A stretch of DNA of 64,000 bases from Sandarakinorhabdus sp. (GTDB taxonomy: Bacteria; Pseudomonadota; Alphaproteobacteria; Sphingomonadales; Sphingomonadaceae): contig JAIMKW010000004.1 in assembly GCA_020692215.1 (NCBI GenBank), positions 124,001-188,000 on the forward strand. Direction: 5' to 3'. Below are positions 8,946 to 18,015 of this stretch, in pieces. Below the pieces are notes generated by a model. It ran no database searches. It saw nothing but the letters and a program-made list of their open reading frames with translations, and had not been told where the DNA came from. Position 1 is the first letter of the stretch; every line of letters begins with the position of its first letter. The translations under genes were made by a program, and so were the position numbers.

Positions 8946-9542
8946 TCAGCGCCCCAGCTTCGAGGCCATCCCCAGGATGTCGTCCAGCGGATTGCCGTCT
9001 CCGTTCAGATCCAGCATCCCCATCAGTCCGCCCAGGCCACCCTGCGGTGCAGCGGCCTGTCCGCCGCCCATCATGCCGGCGACCTGGTTCAGCAGTCCGC
9101 CCAATCCGCCGCCGCCAGCCGCACCTGTTCCGGCGTTCGCCTGCTTGGCCATCATGCCAGCAGCCGCCATCGCCACGATCGGCAGCATCTTCTTCAAGAG
9201 GTCTGCGCTGATTCCCGTGCTGGTGGCGGCCTGCCCGGCAACCGCCCGGCTGACATCGCGATTTCCGAAAATCTGCCCCAGCACCGCATTGCCCTTGTCC
9301 ACCGGTGTTGCCTGCGGCGCCAGAACCTGATCCAGCAGGTTTCCGCCACCCAGTCCGCCAAGCATGCCGACCAGCCCTTCCAACCCGCCGCTGGCCGTTG
9401 CCTGCTTCTTGAAGCCACCCATCACCGCAGGCAGCAGTGCGGCTGCGCCCGCCATCGCAGTCCTTTCGTCGATGCCAAGTTCCTTCGCCATCTGCTGAAG
9501 GCCGCCCATGCCACCCAGTGCGTCCAGAATAGAGTTGCTCAT
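8946..9542 (-). CDS. DUF937-type Gly/Ala/Met-rich protein
   Basis: A 198-residue protein beginning MSNSILDALGGMGGLQQMA, with DERTAMAGAAALLPAVMGGFKK typical of the DUF937 (YidB-like) family. The rest is low-complexity, rich in Gly, Ala and Met, and ends with a short DLNGDGNPLDDIL segment that looks like a degenerate calcium-binding or dockerin-type loop. Function is not established for the family. A second DUF937 domain, fused to OmpA, occurs at 53111-54289. Confidence 0.75.
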   Translation of the reverse strand: MSNSILDALGGMGGLQQMAKELGIDERTAMAGAAALLPAVMGGFKKQATASGGLEGLVGMLGGLGGGNLLDQVLAPQATPVDKGNAVLGQIFGNRDVSRAVAGQAATSTGISADLLKKMLPIVAMAAAGMMAKQANAGTGAAGGGGLGGLLNQVAGMMGGGQAAAPQGGLGGLMGMLDLNGDGNPLDDILGMASKLGR

Positions 9543-9673
9543 GATCTGTTTCCTCCCGTTAAACTTCGATTCTCACTATTCCTGCACCGGCAATCTGTTG
9601 CAAGTGCATAGAGTTACCAGACAAGAATTATGGCAGAGTTGTAAAAGAGCCTGCCCGACTCAGGAGACAATTG

Positions 9674-10495
9674 ATGCCATTGCGCCCAATGCATGCCTAC
9701 CGAAAGCCTGCCGCAACCCTGGCCATCGCCCTCGCGCTTGCCGTGGCATGCCATGCTCCCGCCTTCGCCTGGAGCCAGACCGGCCACCGCGTGACCGGCG
9801 CCATTGCAGATCGGCATCTCGGGCCAAAGGCCCGCGCCGGGCTGAAGGACATCCTGGGAAGCGAAAGCCTGGCCGAAGCCTCAACCTGGCCCGATTTCAT
9901 GCGCGCCGCACCGGGAAGCTTCTGGCAGAAGGAAGCAAACCCCTGGCACTATATCACCGTTCCCACCGGCAAGACCTATGCACAGGCAGGCGCACCGCCG
10001 CAGGGCGATGCAATCACAGCCTTGAAGCGCTTTTCGGATACGGCCCGCAACCCGAAGGCATCGCTGGCCGACCGCCAGCTTGCGCTGCGCTTCATTGTTC
10101 ACATCGTCGGCGATCTCGCCCAGCCGCTGCACGTGGGCAATGGCACAGACCGCGGCGGCAATGATGTGAAAGTCACCTTTTTCGGCAAACCCACCAATCT
10201 GCACGCCGTTTGGGACGGTGATCTGATCGAGAGCGAGGGTCTTTCCTATACCGAGCTGACCGAATGGGTGCTGGCTGCTGCAACAGCCGACCAGCTGCGC
10301 GAATGGTCCAGCCCCGATCCGCAGCAATGGGCAGCCGACAGCGCCAGCCTGCGCGACCGGATCTATCCGGACAATCCCGAGCTGGGCTATGCCTATGTCT
10401 TCGCGCACCGCGCCACGGTGCGCCAGCAGCTCGCCAAGGGGGGCTTGCGGCTTGCGGCCACCCTCAACATGCTGTTCGATCAGCCCCGGCCATGA
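9674..10495 (+). CDS. Secreted S1/P1-family nuclease
   Basis: Periplasmic or secreted zinc nuclease of about 273 residues. The signal peptide ends ...APAFA, so the mature protein would start with Trp33. In this family the N-terminal Trp itself binds the zinc cluster. Further ligand motifs are visible: WSQTGHR, the Asp of STWPDF, WHYITVP, RFIVHIVGDLAQPLHVG and LHAVWDGDL. I chose ATG 9674 because AGGAG lies seven bases upstream. The product would degrade single-stranded nucleic acids or 3'-nucleotides. Confidence 0.92.
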   Translation: MPLRPMHAYRKPAATLAIALALAVACHAPAFAWSQTGHRVTGAIADRHLGPKARAGLKDILGSESLAEASTWPDFMRAAPGSFWQKEANPWHYITVPTGKTYAQAGAPPQGDAITALKRFSDTARNPKASLADRQLALRFIVHIVGDLAQPLHVGNGTDRGGNDVKVTFFGKPTNLHAVWDGDLIESEGLSYTELTEWVLAAATADQLREWSSPDPQQWAADSASLRDRIYPDNPELGYAYVFAHRATVRQQLAKGGLRLAATLNMLFDQPRP

Positions 10496-10528
10496 TCGGT
10501 TGCGCGGAGGTGAAGGGGTGGGCGTGAC

Positions 10529-11404
10529 ATGAAACTCGGCATCATCGGTGGCAGCGGCCTTTCCGCCATGCCGGCCCTGTCCGGTACGCGGCTGCATGCG
10601 CAGGAAACGCCCTGGGGGTGGCCGTCCGAAGCGCTCGCCCAGGGCGAGATCGAGGGCCTTCCCATCGTCTTCCTGCCCCGCCACGGCCGCGGTCATACGA
10701 TCGCGCCGGGCGAAATCAACTATCGTGCCAACATTGCCGCGCTGAAGATCGCGGGCTGCACCGCTATTGTCTCCATCGCGGCCTGCGGCAGTTTCAGCGA
10801 TGATCTCCCGCCCGGCAGCCTTGCCATCCCGTACCAGATCGTCGACCGCACGCAGGGGCGCGCCAGAAGCTATTTCGGCGGTGGTCTCGTTGCCCATGTC
10901 AGCCTTGCAGACCCGATTGCATCCGATCTTGCCGCACGTCTTGCTGACGCGGCACAGGATCTCGCGCTACCCTGCAAGGCAGGTGGCACCTATCTGGCCA
11001 TCGAGGGGCCGCAGTTTGCCACCCGCGCCGAATCGCGCCTCGCAAAGGCGCAGGGCATGGATGTGGTGGGGATGACCGGCATGCCCGAAGCCGCGCTCGC
11101 CCGTGAAGCCGAAATGTCCTACGCCATCGCCGGCTTCGTCACCGATTTCGATGCCTGGAAGAATGCCGGAAGCGCGGGGGCCGTCACCTCGAAAGATGTG
11201 CTGCAGGTGATGGCCGCCAACCGCGCCAAAGCGCAGGACCTTGTTGCCGCGCTGTGCCGCCGCCTGAAGGCAGACCCCCTTCCGCGCCCAAGCGCCGAAG
11301 GCTGGGAGTGTGCGCTCGATTCTGCCATCGTGACCGCCCGCAAGGACTGGCCGATCGACGCCACCGCCCGGCTGCGCGCCCTTGCCCCCCGCCTGTTTTC
11401 CTGA
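10529..11404 (+). CDS. mtnP: S-methyl-5'-thioadenosine phosphorylase
   Basis: Purine nucleoside phosphorylase-family enzyme splitting methylthioadenosine into adenine and 5-methylthioribose-1-phosphate. Family motifs include LGIIGGSGL at the start, FLPRHGRGH, INYRANIAAL, the long IEGPQFATRAES and GMTGMPEAALAREAE. Length (291 residues) is typical. It is followed after 13 bases by apt. Together they recycle the adenine released from polyamine and SAM metabolism. Confidence 0.95.
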   Translation: MKLGIIGGSGLSAMPALSGTRLHAQETPWGWPSEALAQGEIEGLPIVFLPRHGRGHTIAPGEINYRANIAALKIAGCTAIVSIAACGSFSDDLPPGSLAIPYQIVDRTQGRARSYFGGGLVAHVSLADPIASDLAARLADAAQDLALPCKAGGTYLAIEGPQFATRAESRLAKAQGMDVVGMTGMPEAALAREAEMSYAIAGFVTDFDAWKNAGSAGAVTSKDVLQVMAANRAKAQDLVAALCRRLKADPLPRPSAEGWECALDSAIVTARKDWPIDATARLRALAPRLFS

Positions 11405-11417
11405 TCGGCACCCCTGC

Positions 11418-11945
11418 ATGACCCTCGACCAGATAGCCCCCTACATCCGCACCGTGCCGAATTTTCCAAAGCCCGGCATCCTCTTCCGCGATCTCACACC
11501 CCTGCTCGGCAATGGCGCAGCGTTTCGGGCGACAACCGCTGCGCTGTCAGACCGCGCGGGAGACTATGATCTTATCGCCGGGATAGAGGCGCGCGGCTTT
11601 CTGTTCGGCGCCGCGCTGGCACAGCTTACCGGCCGGGGGCTCATCATCGTGCGCAAGCCCGGCAAACTTCCGCACACCACCATCGGCCATGATTATGCAC
11701 TGGAATATGGCCACGACCGGCTGGAACTGCACGCAGACGCGGTGCCAGCAGGCGCGCGCGTGCTGCTGATCGATGATGTGCTGGCAACCGGCGGCACGGC
11801 CGAAGCCGCCGTCACGCTGCTCCGCAAGGCTGGCGGCACGGTCCACCGGGCGCTGTTCGTGCTCGAGCTTGTTGGCCTTCATGGTGCCGCCCGGCTGAAT
11901 GCACAGGGAGTCGAACCGGTCAGCCTGTTTCGCTACCCGGCCTGA
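11418..11945 (+). CDS. apt: Adenine phosphoribosyltransferase
   Basis: Converts adenine and PRPP to AMP. The PRPP-binding motif is VLLIDDVLATGGTAEA. Upstream family motifs are PNFPKPGILFRDLTPLL and GIEARGFLFGAALA. The 175-residue product starts at ATG 11418, 13 bases after mtnP, whose adenine product it would consume. An in-frame start at 11382 would lie inside mtnP and adds a non-family leader. Confidence 0.95.
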   Translation: MTLDQIAPYIRTVPNFPKPGILFRDLTPLLGNGAAFRATTAALSDRAGDYDLIAGIEARGFLFGAALAQLTGRGLIIVRKPGKLPHTTIGHDYALEYGHDRLELHADAVPAGARVLLIDDVLATGGTAEAAVTLLRKAGGTVHRALFVLELVGLHGAARLNAQGVEPVSLFRYPA

Positions 11946-11962
11946 ACCTGGCCGGTGCATAG

Positions 11963-12448
11963 CTAGCCGGCATAGAGATAGCCGTGCCGCCGTTCGGGAA
12001 AGGCCGAATCCAGCGCAACAAACTCCCAGGTTTCCGATGTCATCACCAGACGCCGGTCCTGGTTGGTCGTTCGCAGCCGCTTGTGCACCAGCCCGACATG
12101 CGGCCGCGATTTGAGGAGGCGCTTGCCTGTCACCTCGGTTTCCAGCGAAAGCGCATCTCCGGGATAGACGGGAAAGCGCCAGCGGATCCGGTCGACGCCC
12201 GGCGTCCCGACCGACGCGACCGGGTTCTCCCGCATTTCATCCACCAGCAGGCGCATCATCAACGCGCATGTCAGCCATCCGGAAGCAACGATCCCGGCAA
12301 AGAAGGGATGGCCCTCGGCGCCCTTATCGGAAAGGTGGAACGGCTGCGGATCATAGCGCCTTGCAAATTCGATCGCCTCGTGGCGGTGCACGATCACCGG
12401 CCCCAGCCGCTCGCGGTCGCCGATCTCGAAATCCCTGAACGTGCGCAT
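11963..12448 (-). CDS. MaoC-like hot-dog dehydratase
   Basis: A 161-residue single hot-dog domain protein of the MaoC dehydratase family, which hydrates or dehydrates acyl-CoA intermediates. The signature is YDPQPFHLSDKGAEGHPFFAGIVASGWLT, read in parts: the Asp and His of DPQPFH are the catalytic pair of R-hydratases. It is convergent with apt and divergent from folP. The acyl-CoA pathway it serves cannot be told from context. Confidence 0.88.
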   Translation of the reverse strand: MRTFRDFEIGDRERLGPVIVHRHEAIEFARRYDPQPFHLSDKGAEGHPFFAGIVASGWLTCALMMRLLVDEMRENPVASVGTPGVDRIRWRFPVYPGDALSLETEVTGKRLLKSRPHVGLVHKRLRTTNQDRRLVMTSETWEFVALDSAFPERRHGYLYAG

Positions 12449-12524
12449 CGCAGGCCTTCACGGCGCGCGCGGCGCTTTTTTCAGCGGGCTTAACGCAGCG
12501 CCCGCAAACGCCTAGGCCTTGCGC

Positions 12525-13331
12525 ATGACACCGAAGATCATGGGTATCCTGAACGTCACGCCCGACAGCTTTTCGGATGGTGGCCGGCTGGCCAGCGCCG
12601 ACGAAGCCATTGCAGCCGGCCTCGCGATGCACGCGGCGGGCGCCGACATCATCGACATCGGCGGCGAAAGCACCCGCCCGGGCGCCGTGCCGGTGCCGTT
12701 GGGGGAAGAGCTCCGCCGCACCATCCCGGTGGTTCGCGCGCTTGCGGCAGCGGGCATTCCCGTCAGCATCGATACCATGAAGGCCGATGTCATGCGCGAG
12801 GCGCTGGCTGCCGGTGCCACCATGCTCAACGATGTCTCGGCGCTCTCGGCAGATCCTGAAAGCCTTGCTGTCGCGGCTGCATGCACGGCGCAGGTGGTGC
12901 TCATGCACATGCCCGGCACCCCGCAGACCATGCAGGGCCTTGCCACCTACACCGACCCGGTCGCCGATGTGTTCGCCCATCTCGAAGCGCGCCTTGCCGC
13001 AGCGCAGGCGGCCGGCATCGCCCGCTCCCGCCTCATCGCAGATCCGGGCATCGGGTTCGGCAAGGGGCTGGAGCATAATCTTGCCATCCTCAGGCGGCTG
13101 GAAGCCTTTCATGCGCTCGGTGTTCCCCTGCTGCTTGGCGCCAGCCGCAAGTCACTGATCCCTGCCATCGCCGGCCCGGCACCGGCGACAGACCGTCTCC
13201 CGGGCAGCCTTGCGCTGGCACTCAGGGGGGCGGATGCCGGTGTGGCGTGGCTCCGGGTTCATGATGTTGCCCAGACCGTGCAGGCGCTGAAGGTCTGGGC
13301 GGCTATCCATCCTGCAAACGCCCGGGTCTGA
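12525..13331 (+). CDS. folP: Dihydropteroate synthase
   Basis: Joins p-aminobenzoate to the pterin pyrophosphate in folate synthesis; target of sulfonamides. The TIM-barrel motifs are complete: MGILNVTPDSFSDGG, IDIGGESTRPGA, NDVSALS, LIADPGIGFGKGLEHN and LLGASRKSLI. I start it at ATG 12525 (MTPKIM); a TTG two codons earlier is also possible. The protein has 268 residues. folE lies far off at 28182-28814 and no other folate gene is adjacent. Confidence 0.95.
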   Translation: MTPKIMGILNVTPDSFSDGGRLASADEAIAAGLAMHAAGADIIDIGGESTRPGAVPVPLGEELRRTIPVVRALAAAGIPVSIDTMKADVMREALAAGATMLNDVSALSADPESLAVAAACTAQVVLMHMPGTPQTMQGLATYTDPVADVFAHLEARLAAAQAAGIARSRLIADPGIGFGKGLEHNLAILRRLEAFHALGVPLLLGASRKSLIPAIAGPAPATDRLPGSLALALRGADAGVAWLRVHDVAQTVQALKVWAAIHPANARV

Positions 13332-13415
13332 TCTGCCAGAGTCTGATTCGCCTGTGCTTGCCATCAGCAGTCCACCGTCGCATCAATATGCACTGGAAAT
13401 CGAGGGAGACCCGCA

Positions 13416-13931
13416 ATGGCAATGAGCCAGAAAGACGAAAAAAGCCTGCTCGATCATGATGAGTGGACTCTGGTGGAATCAACGCACCACCCAAGGCTGC
13501 ACGATCTCGATCGCGCTGCACTCGAAGCCGCCCGCAAGCGCCTGCGCGATCTGCGCAACAAGGAGCGGGATCTGTCTCAGCACAAGGCACGCGTGGTGCG
13601 CGGCAAGGCCGACATGCGCGGCGGAAGCTTTCCCGGCACGGCCGAGCGCCCGCGCCGTCGCAAGCAGGTGTTCGCCCATGCGCTTCGCCGGGTGAACAGC
13701 GAAGTGGACCGGCGCAAGGCGCGGGGCAGTCGTGATCGCATCGTCGAATCCCAGCGCCGCGCGCTGGCGATGAAGCGCGCTGCCCCATCGAAGCGCCCGG
13801 CCAACACAGCGACAGCAGGCAAGGGCCCGGCAGCCATCGAGAACCGGAAGAAGGCGACCCGCACGCCGGGCGCAAAGGTCGGCAGCGTTTCACAACAGGG
13901 CAAGAAGGCGCAGGCCCGGCGCGACTCCTGA
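13416..13931 (+). CDS. Hypothetical highly basic protein
   Basis: A 171-residue protein not assigned to a known family. The N-terminal part (residues ~8-60) is helical and contains HDEWTLVESTHHPRL and AARKRLRDLRNKERDL. The rest is strongly basic and low in hydrophobic residues (RPRRRK, RRVNSEVDRRKARGSRDR, a Lys/Ala/Gly-rich tail). There is no signal peptide or membrane segment. The composition suggests nucleic-acid or ribosome binding, which is inference only. Codon use resembles its neighbours. DUF1294 follows 17 bases later, so they may share a transcript. Confidence 0.7.
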   Translation: MAMSQKDEKSLLDHDEWTLVESTHHPRLHDLDRAALEAARKRLRDLRNKERDLSQHKARVVRGKADMRGGSFPGTAERPRRRKQVFAHALRRVNSEVDRRKARGSRDRIVESQRRALAMKRAAPSKRPANTATAGKGPAAIENRKKATRTPGAKVGSVSQQGKKAQARRDS

Positions 13932-13948
13932 ACACAAAGACGACGGAC

Positions 13949-14224
13949 GTGCTGGCAGCGATCATCGGCGGCCTCGCCGCGATCAACGCCGCCACCCTTC
14001 TCGCTTTCCGGATCGACAAGGATCGCGCCCTGAACGGGCAGCGCCGTCTCTCTGAACGCTTCCTGCTGCGCCTTGCCCTGCTGGGGGGCACGCCCGGCGC
14101 CTACACCGGGCGCAGCCTGTTTCACCACAAGACCCGCAAGGCCTCGTTCACCAGCCGCTTGCACTCGATTGCCGCCCTGCAGTTGATCGCGCTTGCCACC
14201 ATTCTGTGGAGCCGGGCCGGTTGA
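13949..14224 (+). CDS. DUF1294 small membrane protein
   Basis: A 91-residue protein with two hydrophobic segments at its ends and the DUF1294 signature between: FRIDKDRALNGQRRLSE, LLGGTPGAYTGRSLF and HHKTRKASF. The family is widespread and uncharacterised, sometimes found as a C-terminal membrane domain of cold-shock proteins. The start is GTG at 13949 with GGA close upstream, so the exact N-terminus is uncertain. It is convergent with the FecA-like receptor. Confidence 0.82.
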   Translation: MLAAIIGGLAAINAATLLAFRIDKDRALNGQRRLSERFLLRLALLGGTPGAYTGRSLFHHKTRKASFTSRLHSIAALQLIALATILWSRAG

Positions 14225-14236
14225 AAAGCCCGGATA

Positions 14237-16546
14237 TCAGAAGTTCAGCTTCACGCCGCCCAGAAAGGCGCGCGGAAGGCCGGGCCGGAAGCCCGACGGG
14301 CTGAGCGCCACATTGTAAACCGCATCCGTCAGGTTGGTGACCGATCCGAACAGGTCCACGCCTTCGCGCAGTTCGAAGCGTGCCGACAGGTCGATCACCA
14401 CTCGGTCGTCGATTCGTTCGGCGCGGTCGATGCTGCCGCTGCCGGCCGTGGCGCGGGCGGCCGATGTCCAGTTCATCAGGGCATTGGCCTCGAAGCGCGG
14501 CACTTCGATTCCGATGCCCAGCGTCATCTGATGCTCGGGCGCATAGGGGAACCGGTCGCCGGCGGTTACGGTGCCCCAGGGCCCGAAGCCGCTGATGAAG
14601 CTGCTGCAGAATTCGGTGTCGAGATAGGTGTAGGCCAGGCTCACCGGCAGCGCGAAACCGAAGCGTTCGATCCCGGCCAGCCTGTGGTTCGCCGTGATCT
14701 CCAGCCCTTGCGCTCGCGCCTTTCCGCCATCGAACTGGTCGCCGATCTCGCAGTCGCCGCCGGTTGATGCCGTGCAGGTGCCAACCAGATTGTCATAGGC
14801 ATTGCGGAAGGCGATGGCTTCGATCCCTGCGTCCGGCGTTCCGAACCGCACGCCGGCTTCAAAATTCCAGCTGGTTTCGGCGCTTGCCGTGGAACCAGGC
14901 GCCGGGTTGGCAAAACCGCGATGTGCACCGGCCACCAGCCTGAATCCCGATCCCACGTCGAGGGTCGCGCCTACGCCTGGTATCCACACGTTCACGGTCG
15001 AGGCGTTGATAGATGTCGGTGTCAGTCGATCCGGATCGGTCAGAGCCCAGCCGGTCTGCTTCAGCCGGATCGTTTCATACCGCACCCCTGGCGTCACGGT
15101 CAGCGGGCCGGCCGTGATGGTATCGCGCACATAGAAGGCCCAGGCTTCCGCCTCGCCGATCCGGTTGTCCTGGCTGCCCGGTGCGCCGGCCGTTGACAGC
15201 AGCATCGTCTGGCCGACCATGGTGTAGCGGTCGTCTTGCTGGAACCGGTCCTCGCTGTCTTCATGGTAGCGCACCGATCCTTCCAGCCGGTGTCCGATGC
15301 GTCCGGTATCGAAGGTGCCGGCTGCGAACAGTTGCACGCCGCGGGTTTCATAGGCGCGGTTGTTGTTGCGCACACGCAGTGCGCTGGTGCGTCCCGTGAA
15401 TCCGTCGCCCCCCGTCAGGTCGGCAATCTGCGCCGGAAAATCCGCCGGCCGGGCCAGGATATCCGTCAGTGAAGACCATCCTGCGTTTGCCGAATTGCGA
15501 ACATCGTTCAGCTTGTACCAGGCGCGCCGTGTCTCGCGGGCATAGCCGGTGGCCGCCAGCTCCAACTGGTCTGATGGCGTAAAGCGATAGGAAAGCTGCC
15601 AGAAATCCTGGCGCACATTCAGCTGGTCCAGCTGGCTTCCGGCATAGCGGCGGCGCGGGTCTGCCCGGAAATCCGCCTGCGTGAGACCGAGGTAGGTTTC
15701 GTTGGATGTTTCGTCATAGCGCTGGAATTTCAGCTGGGCCTCATGCACCCGATCGGATGTGCGCACGCCCAGCTTCAGCACCATGTCGGAAATTGCATAG
15801 CCCGTATCGTCCTCTGCCGGCCCCTGGGCATCGAGCCGCTTGAATCCGGTCGACTGTTCATACAGCCCCTCGACCAGCCCGCCGATTTCCAAACTGGCGC
15901 CCGCCGGGAGCCAGCCGCCGATATTGCCGTGCGCGCGAACCGTTCCGAACGTGCCGCCCAGAAGATCGGCATGGCCTCCGATTCCCGAAAGCGCGCCGTC
16001 CTCGGGGATCGGGGTCGAAAGGAAGGAAACCGCACCGCCAACCGTCATCGGGCCATATTTGATGGCAGCCGGGCCCTTTGCCACTTCAATGGCGGAAAGC
16101 CGGGCGGGGCGGGGAAAATAATAGGCCGCAGGCGCGCCATAGGGTGCAGGCGCCACAAGCACGCCATCTTCCATGATGGCAACGCGCGACGAACGGTCCG
16201 ATCCTGATCCGCGGATGCCGATATTGGGGCGCAGGCCAAAGCCCTCTTCCTCCTGGATCAGCACGCCGGGAATGAACCTGAGAGCCCGGTTGATATCGCC
16301 ATAGGCAAAGGTCGCCAGCTCGCTGGCGTCCAGCCGGTGGACAGATCCGCCGACATCGAAGGTCTCGGTGCGCGATGCCGTCACCAGAATGGCGTTCGCC
16401 GCCGGGTCGCCGCCGGCATCCAGATCGGGTGCGGCCTGAGCAAAGGCCACAGCGGGTAGCATCAGGCAGATGGCAGTGCCAGCCAGCACAAGGATCGAAG
16501 GCGAGGCGCTGTTCATGAACGGATTGTGCGATCTCGGGCTTTGCAC
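14237..16546 (-). CDS. FecA-like TonB-dependent outer-membrane receptor
   Basis: Outer-membrane active transporter of about 769 residues with signal peptide (hydrophobic core ILVLAGTAICLMLPAVAFA), plug domain (ILVTASRTETFDVGG, IRGSGSDRSSRVAIMEDG, IEVAKGPAAIKYGPMTVGG) and a 22-strand barrel ending VKLNF. The plug resembles FecA, the ferric-dicitrate receptor. The FecA signalling extension and fecI/fecR genes are absent, so a ferric-siderophore or ferric-citrate substrate is only likely. GTG 16546 has TGGAGAC eight bases upstream. ATG 16516 gives a tidier signal peptide but has no ribosome-binding site. Confidence 0.88.
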   Translation of the reverse strand: MQSPRSHNPFMNSASPSILVLAGTAICLMLPAVAFAQAAPDLDAGGDPAANAILVTASRTETFDVGGSVHRLDASELATFAYGDINRALRFIPGVLIQEEEGFGLRPNIGIRGSGSDRSSRVAIMEDGVLVAPAPYGAPAAYYFPRPARLSAIEVAKGPAAIKYGPMTVGGAVSFLSTPIPEDGALSGIGGHADLLGGTFGTVRAHGNIGGWLPAGASLEIGGLVEGLYEQSTGFKRLDAQGPAEDDTGYAISDMVLKLGVRTSDRVHEAQLKFQRYDETSNETYLGLTQADFRADPRRRYAGSQLDQLNVRQDFWQLSYRFTPSDQLELAATGYARETRRAWYKLNDVRNSANAGWSSLTDILARPADFPAQIADLTGGDGFTGRTSALRVRNNNRAYETRGVQLFAAGTFDTGRIGHRLEGSVRYHEDSEDRFQQDDRYTMVGQTMLLSTAGAPGSQDNRIGEAEAWAFYVRDTITAGPLTVTPGVRYETIRLKQTGWALTDPDRLTPTSINASTVNVWIPGVGATLDVGSGFRLVAGAHRGFANPAPGSTASAETSWNFEAGVRFGTPDAGIEAIAFRNAYDNLVGTCTASTGGDCEIGDQFDGGKARAQGLEITANHRLAGIERFGFALPVSLAYTYLDTEFCSSFISGFGPWGTVTAGDRFPYAPEHQMTLGIGIEVPRFEANALMNWTSAARATAGSGSIDRAERIDDRVVIDLSARFELREGVDLFGSVTNLTDAVYNVALSPSGFRPGLPRAFLGGVKLNF

Positions 16547-16759
16547 CGGAAAGGTCTCCAGGCGATTGGTTCCTGCTGGTCACTAATTGCGACTGCTTCG
16601 CAAAATCGCTTAGGTCTCGCCGCGTCTTCTTGCAAGCGAATATCGATAGCAGGGATTCCACTCTGCGAGGTTGCGCCGCCGCCGCCTTTCCGCTAGGGCC
16701 CCGCCCTTCGCGAACCGGCACACCCTGGAGGTGTCGGGCGATAGAAACTGGAGAAGAAC

Positions 16760-17374
16760 ATGTCTGATGTGCTGACGCTTGCCGCCGAAGCACGCGACCG
16801 GGCTGGCAAGGGAGCCTCTCGGGCGGCGCGGCGGGAAGGCCGGGTACCGGCGGTAGTCTATGGCAACAAGGAATCGGCGCTGCCGATCCATGTCGAGGAA
16901 AAGCGGCTGGTGAAGCTGCTGCAATCCGGCCACTTCATGAACTCGGTGATCGCCATCGAGATCGACGGCAAGAAGCACCGCACGCTCCCAAGGGATGTGC
17001 AGTATCACCCCGTCACCGACCGTCCGATCCATGTGGATTTCCTGCGGGTGACCGGCGATTCGCTCGTCACCGTGAGTGTCCCCGTCCGATTCGAGAACGA
17101 GGACGCCTCCCCCGGCCTGAAGCGCGGCGGCGTGCTGAACGTGGTTCGCCATGAAGTCGAACTGAAGTGCCCGGCCGATGCCATTCCCGACGATCTCGTG
17201 GTCGATGTATCCGGCTTTGATGTCGGTGATTCGATCCACGTTTCGGTTGTGAAGCTCGGCAAGGGCGTCAGCACCGTGATCGACCGGGATTTCACCATCG
17301 CCACCATCGTTGCGCCATCTGGCATGAAGAGCCAGGAAGACGCAGCAGCCGAAGGCGAAGAAGCAGCCGCCTGA
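16760..17374 (+). CDS. rplY: 50S ribosomal protein L25, long CTC form
   Basis: 5S-rRNA-binding ribosomal protein of 204 residues. The N-terminal L25 domain ([20 protein letters not shown]) and the C-terminal CTC/TL5 beta domain ([27 protein letters not shown]) are both present, followed by an acidic tail. This is the longer form typical of alphaproteobacteria, not the ~95-residue enterobacterial L25. A strong terminator follows, then pth, a common rplY-pth-ychF order. Confidence 0.96.
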   Translation: MSDVLTLAAEARDRAGKGASRAARREGRVPAVVYGNKESALPIHVEEKRLVKLLQSGHFMNSVIAIEIDGKKHRTLPRDVQYHPVTDRPIHVDFLRVTGDSLVTVSVPVRFENEDASPGLKRGGVLNVVRHEVELKCPADAIPDDLVVDVSGFDVGDSIHVSVVKLGKGVSTVIDRDFTIATIVAPSGMKSQEDAAAEGEEAAA

Positions 17375-17383
17375 TTCCGGATG

Positions 17384-17410
17384 CGCCCGGACTTGTTGTC
17401 CGGGCGTTTT
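17384..17410 (+). terminator. Rho-independent terminator after rplY
   Basis: A perfect nine-pair stem CGCCCGGAC / GTCCGGGCG with loop TTGTT, followed by TTTT. It starts nine bases after the rplY stop and would separate rplY from pth and ychF at least in part. Confidence 0.9.
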
Positions 17411-17441
17411 CTGATGGCGCTGCACTGTGTGGGATAACAGC

Positions 17442-18014
17442 ATGCTGGTGTTCGCGGGGCTGGGCAATCCCGGCCCGGCCTATGCCTTCCATCGCCACAA
17501 TGTGGGCTTCATGGCCGTCGATGCGATTGCCGCGTCGCACGGCTTTGCCCCCTGGAAGTCCCGCTTCCAGGGCCTTGCCTGCGAAGGACGGCTGGGCTCG
17601 GCCAAAGTGCTGCTGCTGAAGCCGATGACCTTCATGAATGAAAGCGGCCGCTCTGTTGGCGAAGCGCTGCGCTTCTTCAAGCTGGAACCTGGTTCGCTGA
17701 CGGTCTTCTACGATGAACTCGATCTCGATCCGTTCCGCGTGAAGGTGAAATGCGGCGGGGGTGCCGCTGGCCACAATGGCATCCGCTCGATATCCGCCCA
17801 TGTCGGCCCCGATTTCCGCCGCGTCCGCATCGGCATTGGCCACCCCGGCCACAAGGACCGGGTGACGCCACATGTGCTGGGAAATTTCGCCAAGGCCGAA
17901 GAACCGGCACTGGTAGATATGCTGGCCGGCATTGCAACCCTTGCGCCGATCCTTGCCGAAGGCGATGACGCGCGCTTCATGAACGACCTGGCGCTGCGCC
18001 AGCAGGAGAGTTGA
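17442..18014 (+). CDS. pth: Peptidyl-tRNA hydrolase
   Basis: Releases tRNA from peptidyl-tRNAs that drop off the ribosome. Signatures: FAGLGNPGPAYAFHRHNVGFMAVD (catalytic His in RHNVGF), KPMTFMNESG, DELDLDPFRVKVKCGGGAAGHNGIRSI in parts, and RIGIGHP. ATG 17442 gives 190 residues. An upstream in-frame GTG at 17427 would add five. It lies one base before ychF, with which it is probably cotranscribed. Confidence 0.95.
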   Translation: MLVFAGLGNPGPAYAFHRHNVGFMAVDAIAASHGFAPWKSRFQGLACEGRLGSAKVLLLKPMTFMNESGRSVGEALRFFKLEPGSLTVFYDELDLDPFRVKVKCGGGAAGHNGIRSISAHVGPDFRRVRIGIGHPGHKDRVTPHVLGNFAKAEEPALVDMLAGIATLAPILAEGDDARFMNDLALRQQES

Positions 18015-18015
18015 T

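Noticed and set aside
16547..16759. Possible riboswitch or attenuator between the FecA-like receptor and rplY
   Set aside because: No conserved aptamer elements or terminator/antiterminator pair could be made out.
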